The notes beneath the pieces are model-generated. The model worked only from the letters and a program-made list of their open reading frames with translations. It was not told where the DNA came from and made no database searches. 6,106 nucleotides of DNA. It comes from Paracoccaceae bacterium (GTDB taxonomy: Bacteria > Pseudomonadota > Alphaproteobacteria > Rhodobacterales > Rhodobacteraceae). Location of the stretch: positions 1 to 6,106 of the forward strand of contig JAGLUD010000402.1 of NCBI GenBank assembly GCA_023134935.1, given 5' to 3'. This document shows positions 1-5,392 of the stretch, piece after piece. The position numbers were made by a program, and so were the translations under genes. Each line of letters begins with the position of its first letter. Position 1 is the stretch's first letter.

Positions 1-341
1 GCTTGGGTGAATACCGGCTCCATCACGAACCAGGTTAGGAACATTGCAAGGCTGACAATCATCATATTAGGCGGCGCTTGTTGCACGCCAATTGCTTGGC
101 GCAAAATTGACAGTACGGTCACCATGAACGGGAAGCAGGTCAGCATTATAGCCAGCCCCGGCGCGAGGCTGAGGACTGTTAATAGCACAAACAGTTGCAC
201 GGTCCGTAGTGACAATGAATCGCCACCTATGTCTATCGACAGGTCTTGCGCGACGGCCGGTTCGACCCACACTGCGGCCAAAATGAAAGTGGCGAGGGTG
301 GGCAGAAAACCGTGTCCGAGGCGCAAAAATTTACACACCAT
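1..341 (-). CDS. fliP: Flagellar export-gate protein FliP, N-terminal part (cut by window edge)
   Basis: FliP is an inner-membrane protein that, with FliQ and FliR, forms the export gate of the flagellar type III secretion apparatus. Only the first 113 codons are present; the C-terminal half lies beyond position 1. I translated this gene by hand because it has no stop in the window. Residues 1-31 look like a cleavable signal peptide (hydrophobic core about 12-26, cleavage after AVA at 31), which is typical of FliP. The mature part has the family pattern: LSLRTVQLFVLLTVLSLAPG (43-62), then a hydrophobic segment with FPFMVTVLSILRQAIG (70-85), then QQAPPNMMIVSLAMFLTWF (87-105). The chosen ATG at 341-339 overlaps the fliN stop by 11 bp. 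It has no close Shine-Dalgarno (GAGGT lies about 19 nt upstream), so translation is probably coupled to fliN. Identity is near certain. A downstream TTG (codon 6) is a less likely start. Confidence 0.95.
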   Translation of the reverse strand, partial: MVCKFLRLGHGFLPTLATFILAAVWVEPAVAQDLSIDIGGDSLSLRTVQLFVLLTVLSLAPGLAIMLTCFPFMVTVLSILRQAIGVQQAPPNMMIVSLAMFLTWFVMEPVFTQ

Positions 342-651
342 TGGAAAGATCGGCGACCTCCGTTAACCGAACACCCAAGTGCTCACCTTCTTCGCTAACT
401 TCCTCTAGCTCCCCACGTGCGACCAGCCTGTCACCTACGTAAATATCCACGGGGTCTTCGATGCGACTGTCCAATTGCAGCACCGATTCTTTTTCCAATT
501 TGATTAGCTCTGACAGCGCCAGCCGAGCTTTCCCAACCGAGACGGTCACCTCGATCTGCACCCCCATTAACGATTTGCTTCGCAAGTTTGATATGGCGTC
601 CGAGTTATTTTCGACAATCCCCGAAGCGGCGTCTTGCTCGTTAGTTGGCAT
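331..651 (-). CDS. fliN: Flagellar motor switch / export docking protein FliN
   Basis: FliN is a 106-residue cytoplasmic protein of the C-ring. It forms the lower ring with FliM and docks the FliH-FliI export ATPase complex. The SpoA (FliMN_C) domain occupies about residues 31-102: VQIEVTVSVGKARLALSELI, then VLQLDSRIEDPVDIYVGDR, then VARGELEEVSEEGEHLGVRL. These match the FliN core, including the hydrophobic strand pattern and the VDIYV...L.A.GE motif. The N-terminal 30 residues are polar and probably disordered. The length is normal for a short FliN. The ATG (651-649) lies within the last codons of fliH (11-bp overlap), and the stop overlaps the fliP start by another 11 bp. It sits in the fliF-fliH-fliN-fliP operon. 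No fliM is adjacent, so FliM must be encoded elsewhere. Confidence 0.95.
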   Translation of the reverse strand: MPTNEQDAASGIVENNSDAISNLRSKSLMGVQIEVTVSVGKARLALSELIKLEKESVLQLDSRIEDPVDIYVGDRLVARGELEEVSEEGEHLGVRLTEVADLSNGV

Positions 652-1249
652 GTTGAAAGTCCATTTCTGGCAGTTGATTTACTTCGTTAAAAAATCCGTC
701 AATTGCAGCTATTGCAGCAGCAGAAGCTGCGTCTAAATCGATAAGGTCGAATCCCCCACTCCAATTGACGCGGGCTTGCGTGGGCTGCAGCATCGGGTCT
801 TCGGAAATTCCAACCGCCGGATTGCTGCCCTCCAGCATCTCGGTGATATAGCTACCCATACCGGAGGGCACGAATACCGTTAACGTGTCGTCCGGCGCGC
901 GAATTGCTGCCTCTTCCGCGATTTTGGCGATTTCGGCTGACAATCCGGCATTGCCTAGTGCAGGGGCCATGGCTTTGGCCAAGGATTCGATCAACGGGCG
1001 CAGGGACGTTAGTGCCAATCGATGCGCTTCCGCACGAGCGAAAAAAGTGTCGCCGATGACCTCTTGAATGCGAGACAGGCATCTAGATTGTTCTGACGAA
1101 AAAGCCTCGGATGCGGCTGATGCCCCGTCGCGTATTCCGGCCTCGAATGCTTCTTTTCGAATGGCCTCGATTTCTTCACCGCTCACTAGCTTTGTGCCGG
1201 GTTCCGAATGATGCACGTAGGCGAACTTTTCAAGTCGTATGGATGCCAT
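641..1249 (-). CDS. fliH: FliH-like flagellar export ATPase regulator
   Basis: This 202-residue soluble protein fits FliH, the dimeric stator-like partner that binds the export ATPase FliI and links it to FliN. The N-terminus has the RLEKF motif (5-9), which is common near the start of alphaproteobacterial FliH. A Glu/Ala/Arg-rich, probably helical region follows (about 24-110), with EAFEAGIRDGASAASEAF resembling the G-rich helical segment of FliH. The C-terminal part has the FliH/V-ATPase subunit E style signature ARVNWSGGFDLIDLD (159-173) and then a terminal helix. The identity also rests on position between fliF and fliN, because FliH sequences diverge strongly. I chose the ATG at 1249-1247, which forms TGATG with the fliF stop; a TTG one codon upstream (1252-1250) is possible. 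AGAAAGAGCAGG in the fliF end provides a Shine-Dalgarno region. fliI is not adjacent. Confidence 0.87.
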   Translation of the reverse strand: MASIRLEKFAYVHHSEPGTKLVSGEEIEAIRKEAFEAGIRDGASAASEAFSSEQSRCLSRIQEVIGDTFFARAEAHRLALTSLRPLIESLAKAMAPALGNAGLSAEIAKIAEEAAIRAPDDTLTVFVPSGMGSYITEMLEGSNPAVGISEDPMLQPTQARVNWSGGFDLIDLDAASAAAIAAIDGFFNEVNQLPEMDFQHAN

Positions 1250-2838
1250 CAAGTGACCTGCTCTTTCTGATTTTGCGCCTCGGTTTCGATCCAGTTACGC
1301 AGAAGGTGTCCGGATTCCTCAGATCGCTTCGCGATCGTTTCGCGTAGTATTTCAACCGGATCTTTGGGTGCATTTTCGAGTGCGGGCACCTCAGAAAACT
1401 CCGTTAACGCCCCCGCCGTCCCATAACCAGCGGTACCGCCAAGTGCGGTCATCGGCGCCATCGGCAATTGATCTAATTGTTGTGCTGGGTTGGTTAATAT
1501 CGGCTTAACAACGAACAACCCCAGCGCCAATGTGACAAGCGCGAGCGCCGCCATCTGCAGTATCACTGGAAGATTGAACGCATAACCTGAAAGAAATCCA
1601 CCGCTGACCATCGTACCTAGAACCGGAGGCGCGGGGAATTGCATGGTTTCAATGGTAATTACGTCGCCGCGTTCGGCGTTGAAACCGACAGCGGATTGCA
1701 CCAAAGCCTGAAATGCCGCGATCTCTGCGCCCGAACGCGGTTCAGTTGATGTTTCACCATTCGTACCAATAACGGTTTCATGGTTTATCAACACAGCCAC
1801 GCTGACGCGGGCGATATCACCCGGACGATGAACGCGCTCACGCACCGTTTCGGATATTTCGTAGTTGACCCGCTCGCGCGATTGCGATTGGCTTCTACTA
1901 TTCTGTCCGCCGCCCGCGCTATCGCCAGTGTCTGGCAGATTGGAGGCGACCGTTACGGCTCCGCTTGCTCCGCCAGCGCTAGACTCGGTGTTGGTCTCGC
2001 TGTCAGAGCTTATCGGAACTGACCGCTCTGGGTCCAAAATGCGTTCGGTGATCGTTTCACTCTCTGTCCTCGCCTCGATCATCACCTCTACAACCGCGTT
2101 TCCGGCACCGACGCGGGCGGTCAGCAAGCGCGCCACGTTCTCGCGCAATTCTTGTGCGCGAACATCCAGCCCGCCAGTGCCAGCACCTTGGTTGGTGGGT
2201 GCCCCAGGGTGCAAAATGACGCCATATTCGGTATCAATAACGGCAACTTGTTCCGGCACCATCCCAGAAACCGCGGCGGCGACCAAATATCGGATCGCTT
2301 CGGCTTGCCCGACATCAAGAACCCCGCTTCGCACAGAAACCGTGACAGACGCCGAAGGCTCGACGCCTCGACTAAACGGTTGCTGTACAGCGTTGGCGAT
2401 ATGAACGCGCGCCATGTTTATACGCACCGAGGCGAGGATCGTCCGGGCCAACTCCCCCTCCTTGGCGCGCCAATACGCAGCGTCGAACATCTGCGAGGTG
2501 GTTCCGAACCCCGACAGTGAATCCAACAACTCGTACCCAGCAATACCGTTCGACGGAAGCCCCTCGCTTGCCAGCGACAGTCGTGCTTGGTCTCGCTCAG
2601 TTGAATCGATGTAGATTGCGTCGCCGCGAATTTCGAAAGGAATCGCTTTTTGTTCAAGAGACGCCACAATTTCGCCGGATGTCGCCGAATCCAACCCCGA
2701 ATACAGCAATGCCATACTTGGCGTATTTACCACCCGCACGAGGCCGAAAAACGCAACGAGAGTAGCAATTGCAGCCAACACCACAACGATTTTCTTCTGC
2801 GGATCAAGCATGTTCCACGAATTAAAAATTTGTATCAC
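1249..2838 (-). CDS. fliF: Flagellar MS-ring protein FliF
   Basis: FliF (529 residues) multimerises in the inner membrane into the MS-ring, the base on which the rod, C-ring and export gate assemble. Residues 17-39 form the first membrane segment, after the IFNSWNMLDPQKKI start typical of the family. The YscJ/FliF ring-building domain follows (about 42-215), with LYSGLD, ASLEQKAIPFEI and LASEGLP. The middle periplasmic domain contains a Gly/Ser-rich disordered insert and the family motif NYEISETVRERVHRPGDIARVSVAVL. The second membrane segment is about 423-446. The cytoplasmic tail ends with DPVEILRETIAKRSEESGHLLRNWI (shown here only for position, about 496-519), the FliG-binding helix region. 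The start is GTG (2838-2836), supported by GAGGA at 2849-2845 with 6-nt spacing and by the N-terminal family match; the ATG at codon 10 would cut this conserved start. It is first in the minus-strand operon. No fliG follows it. Confidence 0.97.
   Translation of the reverse strand: MIQIFNSWNMLDPQKKIVVVLAAIATLVAFFGLVRVVNTPSMALLYSGLDSATSGEIVASLEQKAIPFEIRGDAIYIDSTERDQARLSLASEGLPSNGIAGYELLDSLSGFGTTSQMFDAAYWRAKEGELARTILASVRINMARVHIANAVQQPFSRGVEPSASVTVSVRSGVLDVGQAEAIRYLVAAAVSGMVPEQVAVIDTEYGVILHPGAPTNQGAGTGGLDVRAQELRENVARLLTARVGAGNAVVEVMIEARTESETITERILDPERSVPISSDSETNTESSAGGASGAVTVASNLPDTGDSAGGGQNSRSQSQSRERVNYEISETVRERVHRPGDIARVSVAVLINHETVIGTNGETSTEPRSGAEIAAFQALVQSAVGFNAERGDVITIETMQFPAPPVLGTMVSGGFLSGYAFNLPVILQMAALALVTLALGLFVVKPILTNPAQQLDQLPMAPMTALGGTAGYGTAGALTEFSEVPALENAPKDPVEILRETIAKRSEESGHLLRNWIETEAQNQKEQVT
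1494..1508. promoter_or_regulatory. Perfect TTAA-N7-TTAA motif inside fliF
   Basis: TTAA at 1494-1497 and TTAA at 1505-1508 with 7 bases between match all 8 fixed positions of the CtrA consensus. On the minus strand the second half reads TTAACC. It lies within fliF codons 444-449 (VKPILT), just after the second membrane segment and about 245 bp before fliH. It could drive an internal promoter for fliH-fliN-fliP or be a chance match in coding sequence. Low confidence in function. Confidence 0.25.
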
Positions 2839-2844
2839 CGACTG

Positions 2845-2849
2845 TCCTC
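2845..2849 (-). promoter_or_regulatory. Ribosome binding site deciding the GTG start of fliF
   Basis: GAGGA on the minus strand lies 6 nt before the GTG at 2838-2836. This good Shine-Dalgarno match and its spacing favour the GTG over the later ATG at codon 10. Confidence 0.7.
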
Positions 2850-2910
2850 GTCACTTATCCAGCTCCGTTCTGGCGCTAGTTTGATCAAGGACATCATGAA
2901 TCGCGGAGCC

Positions 2911-2925
2911 TTAATAATTAGTTAG
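2911..2925. promoter_or_regulatory. Candidate CtrA binding site (TTAA-N7-TTAG)
   Basis: TTAA at 2911-2914 and TTAG at 2922-2925 are separated by exactly 7 bases. This matches 7 of the 8 fixed positions of the CtrA consensus TTAA-N7-TTAA known from alphaproteobacteria. CtrA activates flagellar genes in Caulobacter and in several Rhodobacterales. The site is 53 bp before fliL and 72 bp before fliF, so it could serve either or both. The motif match is seen directly; its function is inferred. Confidence 0.5.
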
Positions 2926-2978
2926 CATAATTCAGATTAAAACAAGTTTCGTATCAATAGCTGCCATCGGAACGAAGC

Positions 2979-3512
2979 ATGACGGAAGTATCACAGTCGC
3001 AAGTCGACGAAGTGCAAAAAAAGAGTAGAAAAGGCCTTATTATGGGGGTTTTGGGTGCCGCAATCCTAGGCGGCACCGGATTTTTTGTGACCTACACGGG
3101 GGTGTTTCCAAGTGCAGGTGGCGATTCGGAAGTGGCAGTCGATTCGCATGGGGCATCGGTAGATGCCGGTCACGGCGAGCCAGTTGAGGGCGATCATGGC
3201 GATGTAGTGTCCAGCGTAACATTCGTTGCGCTGGACACGCTGATAATAACTCTTGGAAAATTCGCGTCGTCACAGCATCTGCGGTTTCAGGCGTATCTGG
3301 AGGTTCCCGCAGCCGCGGCTGACGAGGTGGAGCACTTAAGCCCGCGGATTTTAGACGTCCTAAACACCTACTTACGGGCCGTCTCGGAAAGTGAACTCGA
3401 AGACCCGGCGTCGATGAACCGTTTGCGCGCGCAAATGCTGCGCCGCGTTCAGGTTGTGGTGGGCGAAGAAAATGTCCGGGATTTACTGATTACGGAATTT
3501 GTACTGAACTAG
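2979..3512 (+). CDS. fliL: Flagellar basal body-associated protein FliL
   Basis: FliL is a single-pass inner-membrane protein that sits around the stator units near the MS-ring and supports motor torque. The 177-residue product has a short cytoplasmic N-terminus ending in basic residues (KKSRK, 14-18), one membrane segment (about 19-41), a polar periplasmic linker (about 44-77) rich in Asp, Glu, Gly and His, and the FliL domain to the end. Family features are the strand TFVALDTLIITLGK (81-94), LRFQAYLEV, the SPRILDVLNTYLRAVSESEL helix region, and the C-terminal VRDLLITEFVLN. The length is normal. Three His-Gly pairs in the linker (H57, H65, H73) are spaced exactly 8 residues apart. A strong hairpin lies in the mRNA at 3207-3238. 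It is the first gene of the plus-strand operon, 13 bp before the next gene. Confidence 0.95.
   Translation: MTEVSQSQVDEVQKKSRKGLIMGVLGAAILGGTGFFVTYTGVFPSAGGDSEVAVDSHGASVDAGHGEPVEGDHGDVVSSVTFVALDTLIITLGKFASSQHLRFQAYLEVPAAAADEVEHLSPRILDVLNTYLRAVSESELEDPASMNRLRAQMLRRVQVVVGEENVRDLLITEFVLN
3207..3238 (+). other. Strong 14-bp hairpin inside the fliL coding region
   Basis: The arms GTGTCCAGCGTAAC (3207-3220) and GTTGCGCTGGACAC (3225-3238) pair along 14 positions: 13 Watson-Crick pairs and one U·G wobble (3217-3228). The loop is 4 nt (ATTC, 3221-3224). The outer 10 bp are perfect. The hairpin spans FliL codons 77-87, at the junction of the periplasmic linker and the FliL domain. It is not followed by a T-tract, so it does not look like an intrinsic terminator. 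Its role is unknown; it may be a protein-coding coincidence or an mRNA structure. Confidence 0.7.
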
Positions 3513-3517
3513 AAAGG
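3513..3517 (+). promoter_or_regulatory. Ribosome binding site of the DUF6468-like gene
   Basis: AAAGG directly after the fliL stop lies 8 nt before the ATG at 3526. This supports that start and translation within the same transcript as fliL. Confidence 0.6.
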
Positions 3518-3525
3518 CGAGGTTT

Positions 3526-3861
3526 ATGGAATTGATTTCAGATGGGCTGCTGTTGGCAGGAACAACGGCAGCAGCATTTTATTGTTATATATTGGCCCGG
3601 CGTGTTCGCGGTTTAACCGACTTGGACGCTGGATTGGGCGGCGCAATTACCGCTTTGTCACGACAAGTCGACGACATGAAATCGTCGGTTGATGTTGCAA
3701 AACAAGCCACAGGGGCTTCAGCGAAAGAGCTTATCGCGATGACCGCCCGTGCCGAAATTGCGGCGGGACGATTGGAGCTGCTTCTGGCGACATTGCATGA
3801 AAACACCGGTGCTGTGGACGCAACCGATAATGAAATTAAACCACGGATGGAAGGTAGGTGA
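3526..3861 (+). CDS. Small membrane-anchored DUF6468-like flagellar cluster protein
   Basis: This 111-residue protein has one N-terminal membrane segment (about residues 5-24, ISDGLLLAGTTAAAFYCYIL), followed by basic residues (RRVRGL, 25-30). That suggests an N-out/C-in anchor or a short cytoplasmic-facing protein. The rest is mostly helical: a Leu/Asp/Ser stretch (about 31-60) and an Ala/Glu-rich amphipathic helix (about 63-95, AKELIAMTARAEIAAGRLEL). The pattern of TM, Cys, RR, then helices with a late AEIAAGRLE motif fits the DUF6468 family, which I associate with alphaproteobacterial flagellar clusters. The biochemical function is unknown. It lies between fliL (13 bp before) and the motE-like gene (3 bp after), so a role at the stator or basal body is plausible but inferred. 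Confidence 0.8.
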   Translation: MELISDGLLLAGTTAAAFYCYILARRVRGLTDLDAGLGGAITALSRQVDDMKSSVDVAKQATGASAKELIAMTARAEIAAGRLELLLATLHENTGAVDATDNEIKPRMEGR

Positions 3862-3864
3862 TCT

Positions 3865-4437
3865 ATGGCGGGTAACACCAGACGCGCTCCCCGACCAACG
3901 CATATTATATTGTCGTGCCTCCTAGTATCAGCCGTTATTCGGCTTGGCACTGGTGGCGTGGCACTTGCAGAAGGGCGTGCGACACATGCCGAGGAATCGC
4001 CTATCGTGCTCGCACCACTCGCGCCTGAACTGGAGGTCAGTTTGTTGCTGGAATCGATCCGAACCAGACAGGAACAGCTTTCTCAACGCGAGATAGAAAT
4101 AGCCGAACGTCAACTTGAGCTAAGTCTGGTCGAGCAGCAGATTTCTCTGCAGTTAACGGTGTTGATGCAGGCGGAGCAGAAACTGGCAGACACTCTGACG
4201 ATTGCGGATAGCGCTGCGGAGAAAGACCTGAAGCAGTTGACCGAAGTTTATGAAAAAATGAAGGCCAAGAATGCAGCTGAAATTTTCGGAACTATGGAAG
4301 TCAGTTTCGCAGCCGGATTTCTGTCTCGAATGAAGCCGGAGTCTGCCGCTGGAATTCTGTCTGAAATGCCGCCGAATGCTGCCTATTCGATAAGCGTTGT
4401 TATGGCGGGAAAAAATGCGAACGCGCCGACGGAATAA
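3865..4437 (+). CDS. motE: MotE-like protein (coiled coil plus MgtE N-terminal-like domain)
   Basis: In Sinorhizobium, MotE is a periplasmic chaperone for the motor protein MotC; similar proteins occur in flagellar clusters of many alphaproteobacteria. This 190-residue product has a basic N-terminus (RRAPRP) and a hydrophobic segment (about 14-35) that may be a signal peptide (possible cleavage after A35) or an anchor. An Arg (R26) interrupts the hydrophobic segment. Residues 57-111 form a strong Gln/Glu/Leu coiled coil (RTRQEQLSQREIEIAERQLE). Residues 125-184 match the MgtE-N/FliG-middle-like domain: VYEKMKAKNAAEIFGTME, AAGFLSRMKPESAAGILSEM and AYSISVVMAGKNA. The C-terminus looks complete. 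The ATG follows the previous stop by 3 bp, with GGAAGG and AGGTGA as ribosome binding sites. No classical motC is recognisable nearby; the secreted gene after motA is a possible client. Confidence 0.83.
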   Translation: MAGNTRRAPRPTHIILSCLLVSAVIRLGTGGVALAEGRATHAEESPIVLAPLAPELEVSLLLESIRTRQEQLSQREIEIAERQLELSLVEQQISLQLTVLMQAEQKLADTLTIADSAAEKDLKQLTEVYEKMKAKNAAEIFGTMEVSFAAGFLSRMKPESAAGILSEMPPNAAYSISVVMAGKNANAPTE

Positions 4438-4522
4438 TTGAATTTCTTAGAGAGATATTAACCAAGCGCGACGAATACTCGACAGGCATGACACCAAGTT
4501 ATCTGAAATGTGAGATGAACCG
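4438..4522 (+). promoter_or_regulatory. 85-bp gap before motA with possible promoter and mini-ORF
   Basis: This gap breaks the otherwise tight spacing of the plus-strand operon. It contains the CtrA-like site at 4447-4461 and a 12-codon reading frame (4488-4526, peptide MTPSYLKCEMNR) whose stop overlaps the motA start as ATGA. No terminator hairpin is visible, so read-through from motE is also possible. Confidence 0.45.
4447..4461. promoter_or_regulatory. Candidate CtrA binding site upstream of motA (TTAG-N7-TTAA)
   Basis: TTAG at 4447-4450 and TTAA at 4458-4461 are separated by 7 bases, which is 7 of 8 fixed positions of the CtrA consensus. The second half extends to TTAACCAA, one mismatch from the half-site TTAACCAT. 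The site lies in the only sizeable gap of the plus-strand operon, 61 bp before the motA start, where a promoter would be expected. Function is inferred. Confidence 0.5.
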
Positions 4523-5392
4523 ATGATTGGAATAGTAGGGATTATCATCCTTTTTGTGATGGTATTTGGCGGTTACACGCTTGCGGGTGGGCATATGGAT
4601 ATTTTGCTGCATGCGCTACCGTTCGAGATGATGATCATTGGTGGTGCGTCGGTCGGGTCTTTTGTGCTCGGGAACGATTTATCCACGATCAAGCACACGG
4701 TGTTGGATGTCGGCAAAGTGTTCAAAGGCCCGAAGTGGAAACCGCAGGACTATCAGGATCTGCTGTGTTTGATTTTTATTTTGATCAAACTCGGGCGAAA
4801 AAGCCCGACAGATATAGAGCCGCATATCGAATCCCCCGCGGATTCGTCGATATTTGGCACATATCCGCGAATTCAGGCGGATACAGAAGCAGTAGAGCTT
4901 ATTTGCGATACGTTTCGATCTGCATCGATGAACTACGATGACCCGCACCAAGTCGAAGAGGTGTTGGATAAGCGCATCGAGGCCTCGTTAACTCATGCGC
5001 TGCATTCCAGCCACGGTCTGAATTCTATTGCGGATGGGCTGCCTGCTTTGGGGATTGTTGCTGCGGTATTGGGTGTGATCAAAACAATGGCCTCCATCGA
5101 TCAACCCCCTGAAGTTTTGGGAAAAATGATAGGCGGGGCGCTTGTCGGCACGTTTTTGGGTGTGTTCCTGTCTTACGGAATAGTCGCACCGTTTTCCAGC
5201 AAGGTTCAATCCGTTGTGGAAGAAGACCAGAATTTTTATAATCTAATCCGAGAGGTCCTAATTGCCAGCCTTTATAGTCACTCGCCAAACATATGTGTGG
5301 AGGTGGGCCGCCAAAACACCCCTGGCCATTTGCGCCCGAATTTCGATGTCCTGGAACAGGCGCTGAAAGATACCAAACAGGCGGCCGCATGA
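4523..5392 (+). CDS. motA: Flagellar stator protein MotA
   Basis: MotA is the inner-membrane stator protein. Five copies surround two MotB and turn proton (or sodium) flow into torque on FliG. The 289-residue product has four membrane segments: about 1-22, 34-50, 169-190 and 202-223. The hallmark LPALGIVAAVLGVIKTM (173-189) and the GGALVGTFLGVFLSYGIVAP motif (204-223) are present. Aligned with E. coli MotA, P174 and P223 match the functional prolines P173 and P222. In the cytoplasmic loop, R92 and E99 are the likely equivalents of R90 and E98, which contact FliG. SIFGTYPRIQAD also matches the E. coli loop. The family of transmembrane residues suggests a proton-type MotA, but this cannot be fixed without MotB. 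The start is ATG with only a weak ribosome binding site (GAG at 4512-4514). motB does not follow; the next gene overlaps by 4 bp. Confidence 0.97.
   Translation: MIGIVGIIILFVMVFGGYTLAGGHMDILLHALPFEMMIIGGASVGSFVLGNDLSTIKHTVLDVGKVFKGPKWKPQDYQDLLCLIFILIKLGRKSPTDIEPHIESPADSSIFGTYPRIQADTEAVELICDTFRSASMNYDDPHQVEEVLDKRIEASLTHALHSSHGLNSIADGLPALGIVAAVLGVIKTMASIDQPPEVLGKMIGGALVGTFLGVFLSYGIVAPFSSKVQSVVEEDQNFYNLIREVLIASLYSHSPNICVEVGRQNTPGHLRPNFDVLEQALKDTKQAAA

Larger units (their letters stand above)
2839..2978. promoter_or_regulatory. Divergent promoter region between fliF and fliL operons
   Basis: This 140-bp stretch separates the start of fliF (minus strand) from the start of fliL (plus strand) and must hold the promoters of both operons if each is transcribed from here. 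The part nearest fliL (about 2908-2960) is AT-rich compared with the genes on both sides. It contains a CtrA-like site at 2911-2925. I see no convincing sigma-54 (GG-N10-GC) or sigma-28 element. The fliL start is preceded only by a weak Shine-Dalgarno (GGAACGAA, about 2969-2976). No gene is supported inside the region. Confidence 0.65.

Noticed and set aside
67..270. 67-codon minus-strand frame at the left edge
   Set aside because: It is an out-of-frame shadow of fliP on the same strand; the fliP frame carries the family motifs.
7..366. 119-codon plus-strand frame at the left edge
   Set aside because: The minus strand encodes unmistakable FliP in this stretch.
1865..2404. 179-codon plus-strand open frame opposite fliF
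   Set aside because: It is fully antisense to the clear fliF gene, has Ser/Thr/Pro-rich translation without domain features, and lacks a ribosome binding site.
2870..2888. Possible sigma-54 promoter (TGGCGC...TGATC)
   Set aside because: The -12 GC element is absent at the required spacing (GG-N10-GA instead of GG-N10-GC).
2937..2965. Possible sigma-28 promoter starting at TTAAAA before fliL
   Set aside because: No GCCGATAA-like -10 element is present at the expected spacing.
4791..4808. Hairpin TCGGGC/GCCCGA with an A-rich loop, resembling a terminator stem
   Set aside because: It is only 6 bp, lies inside motA over the conserved R92 region, and has no T-tract.
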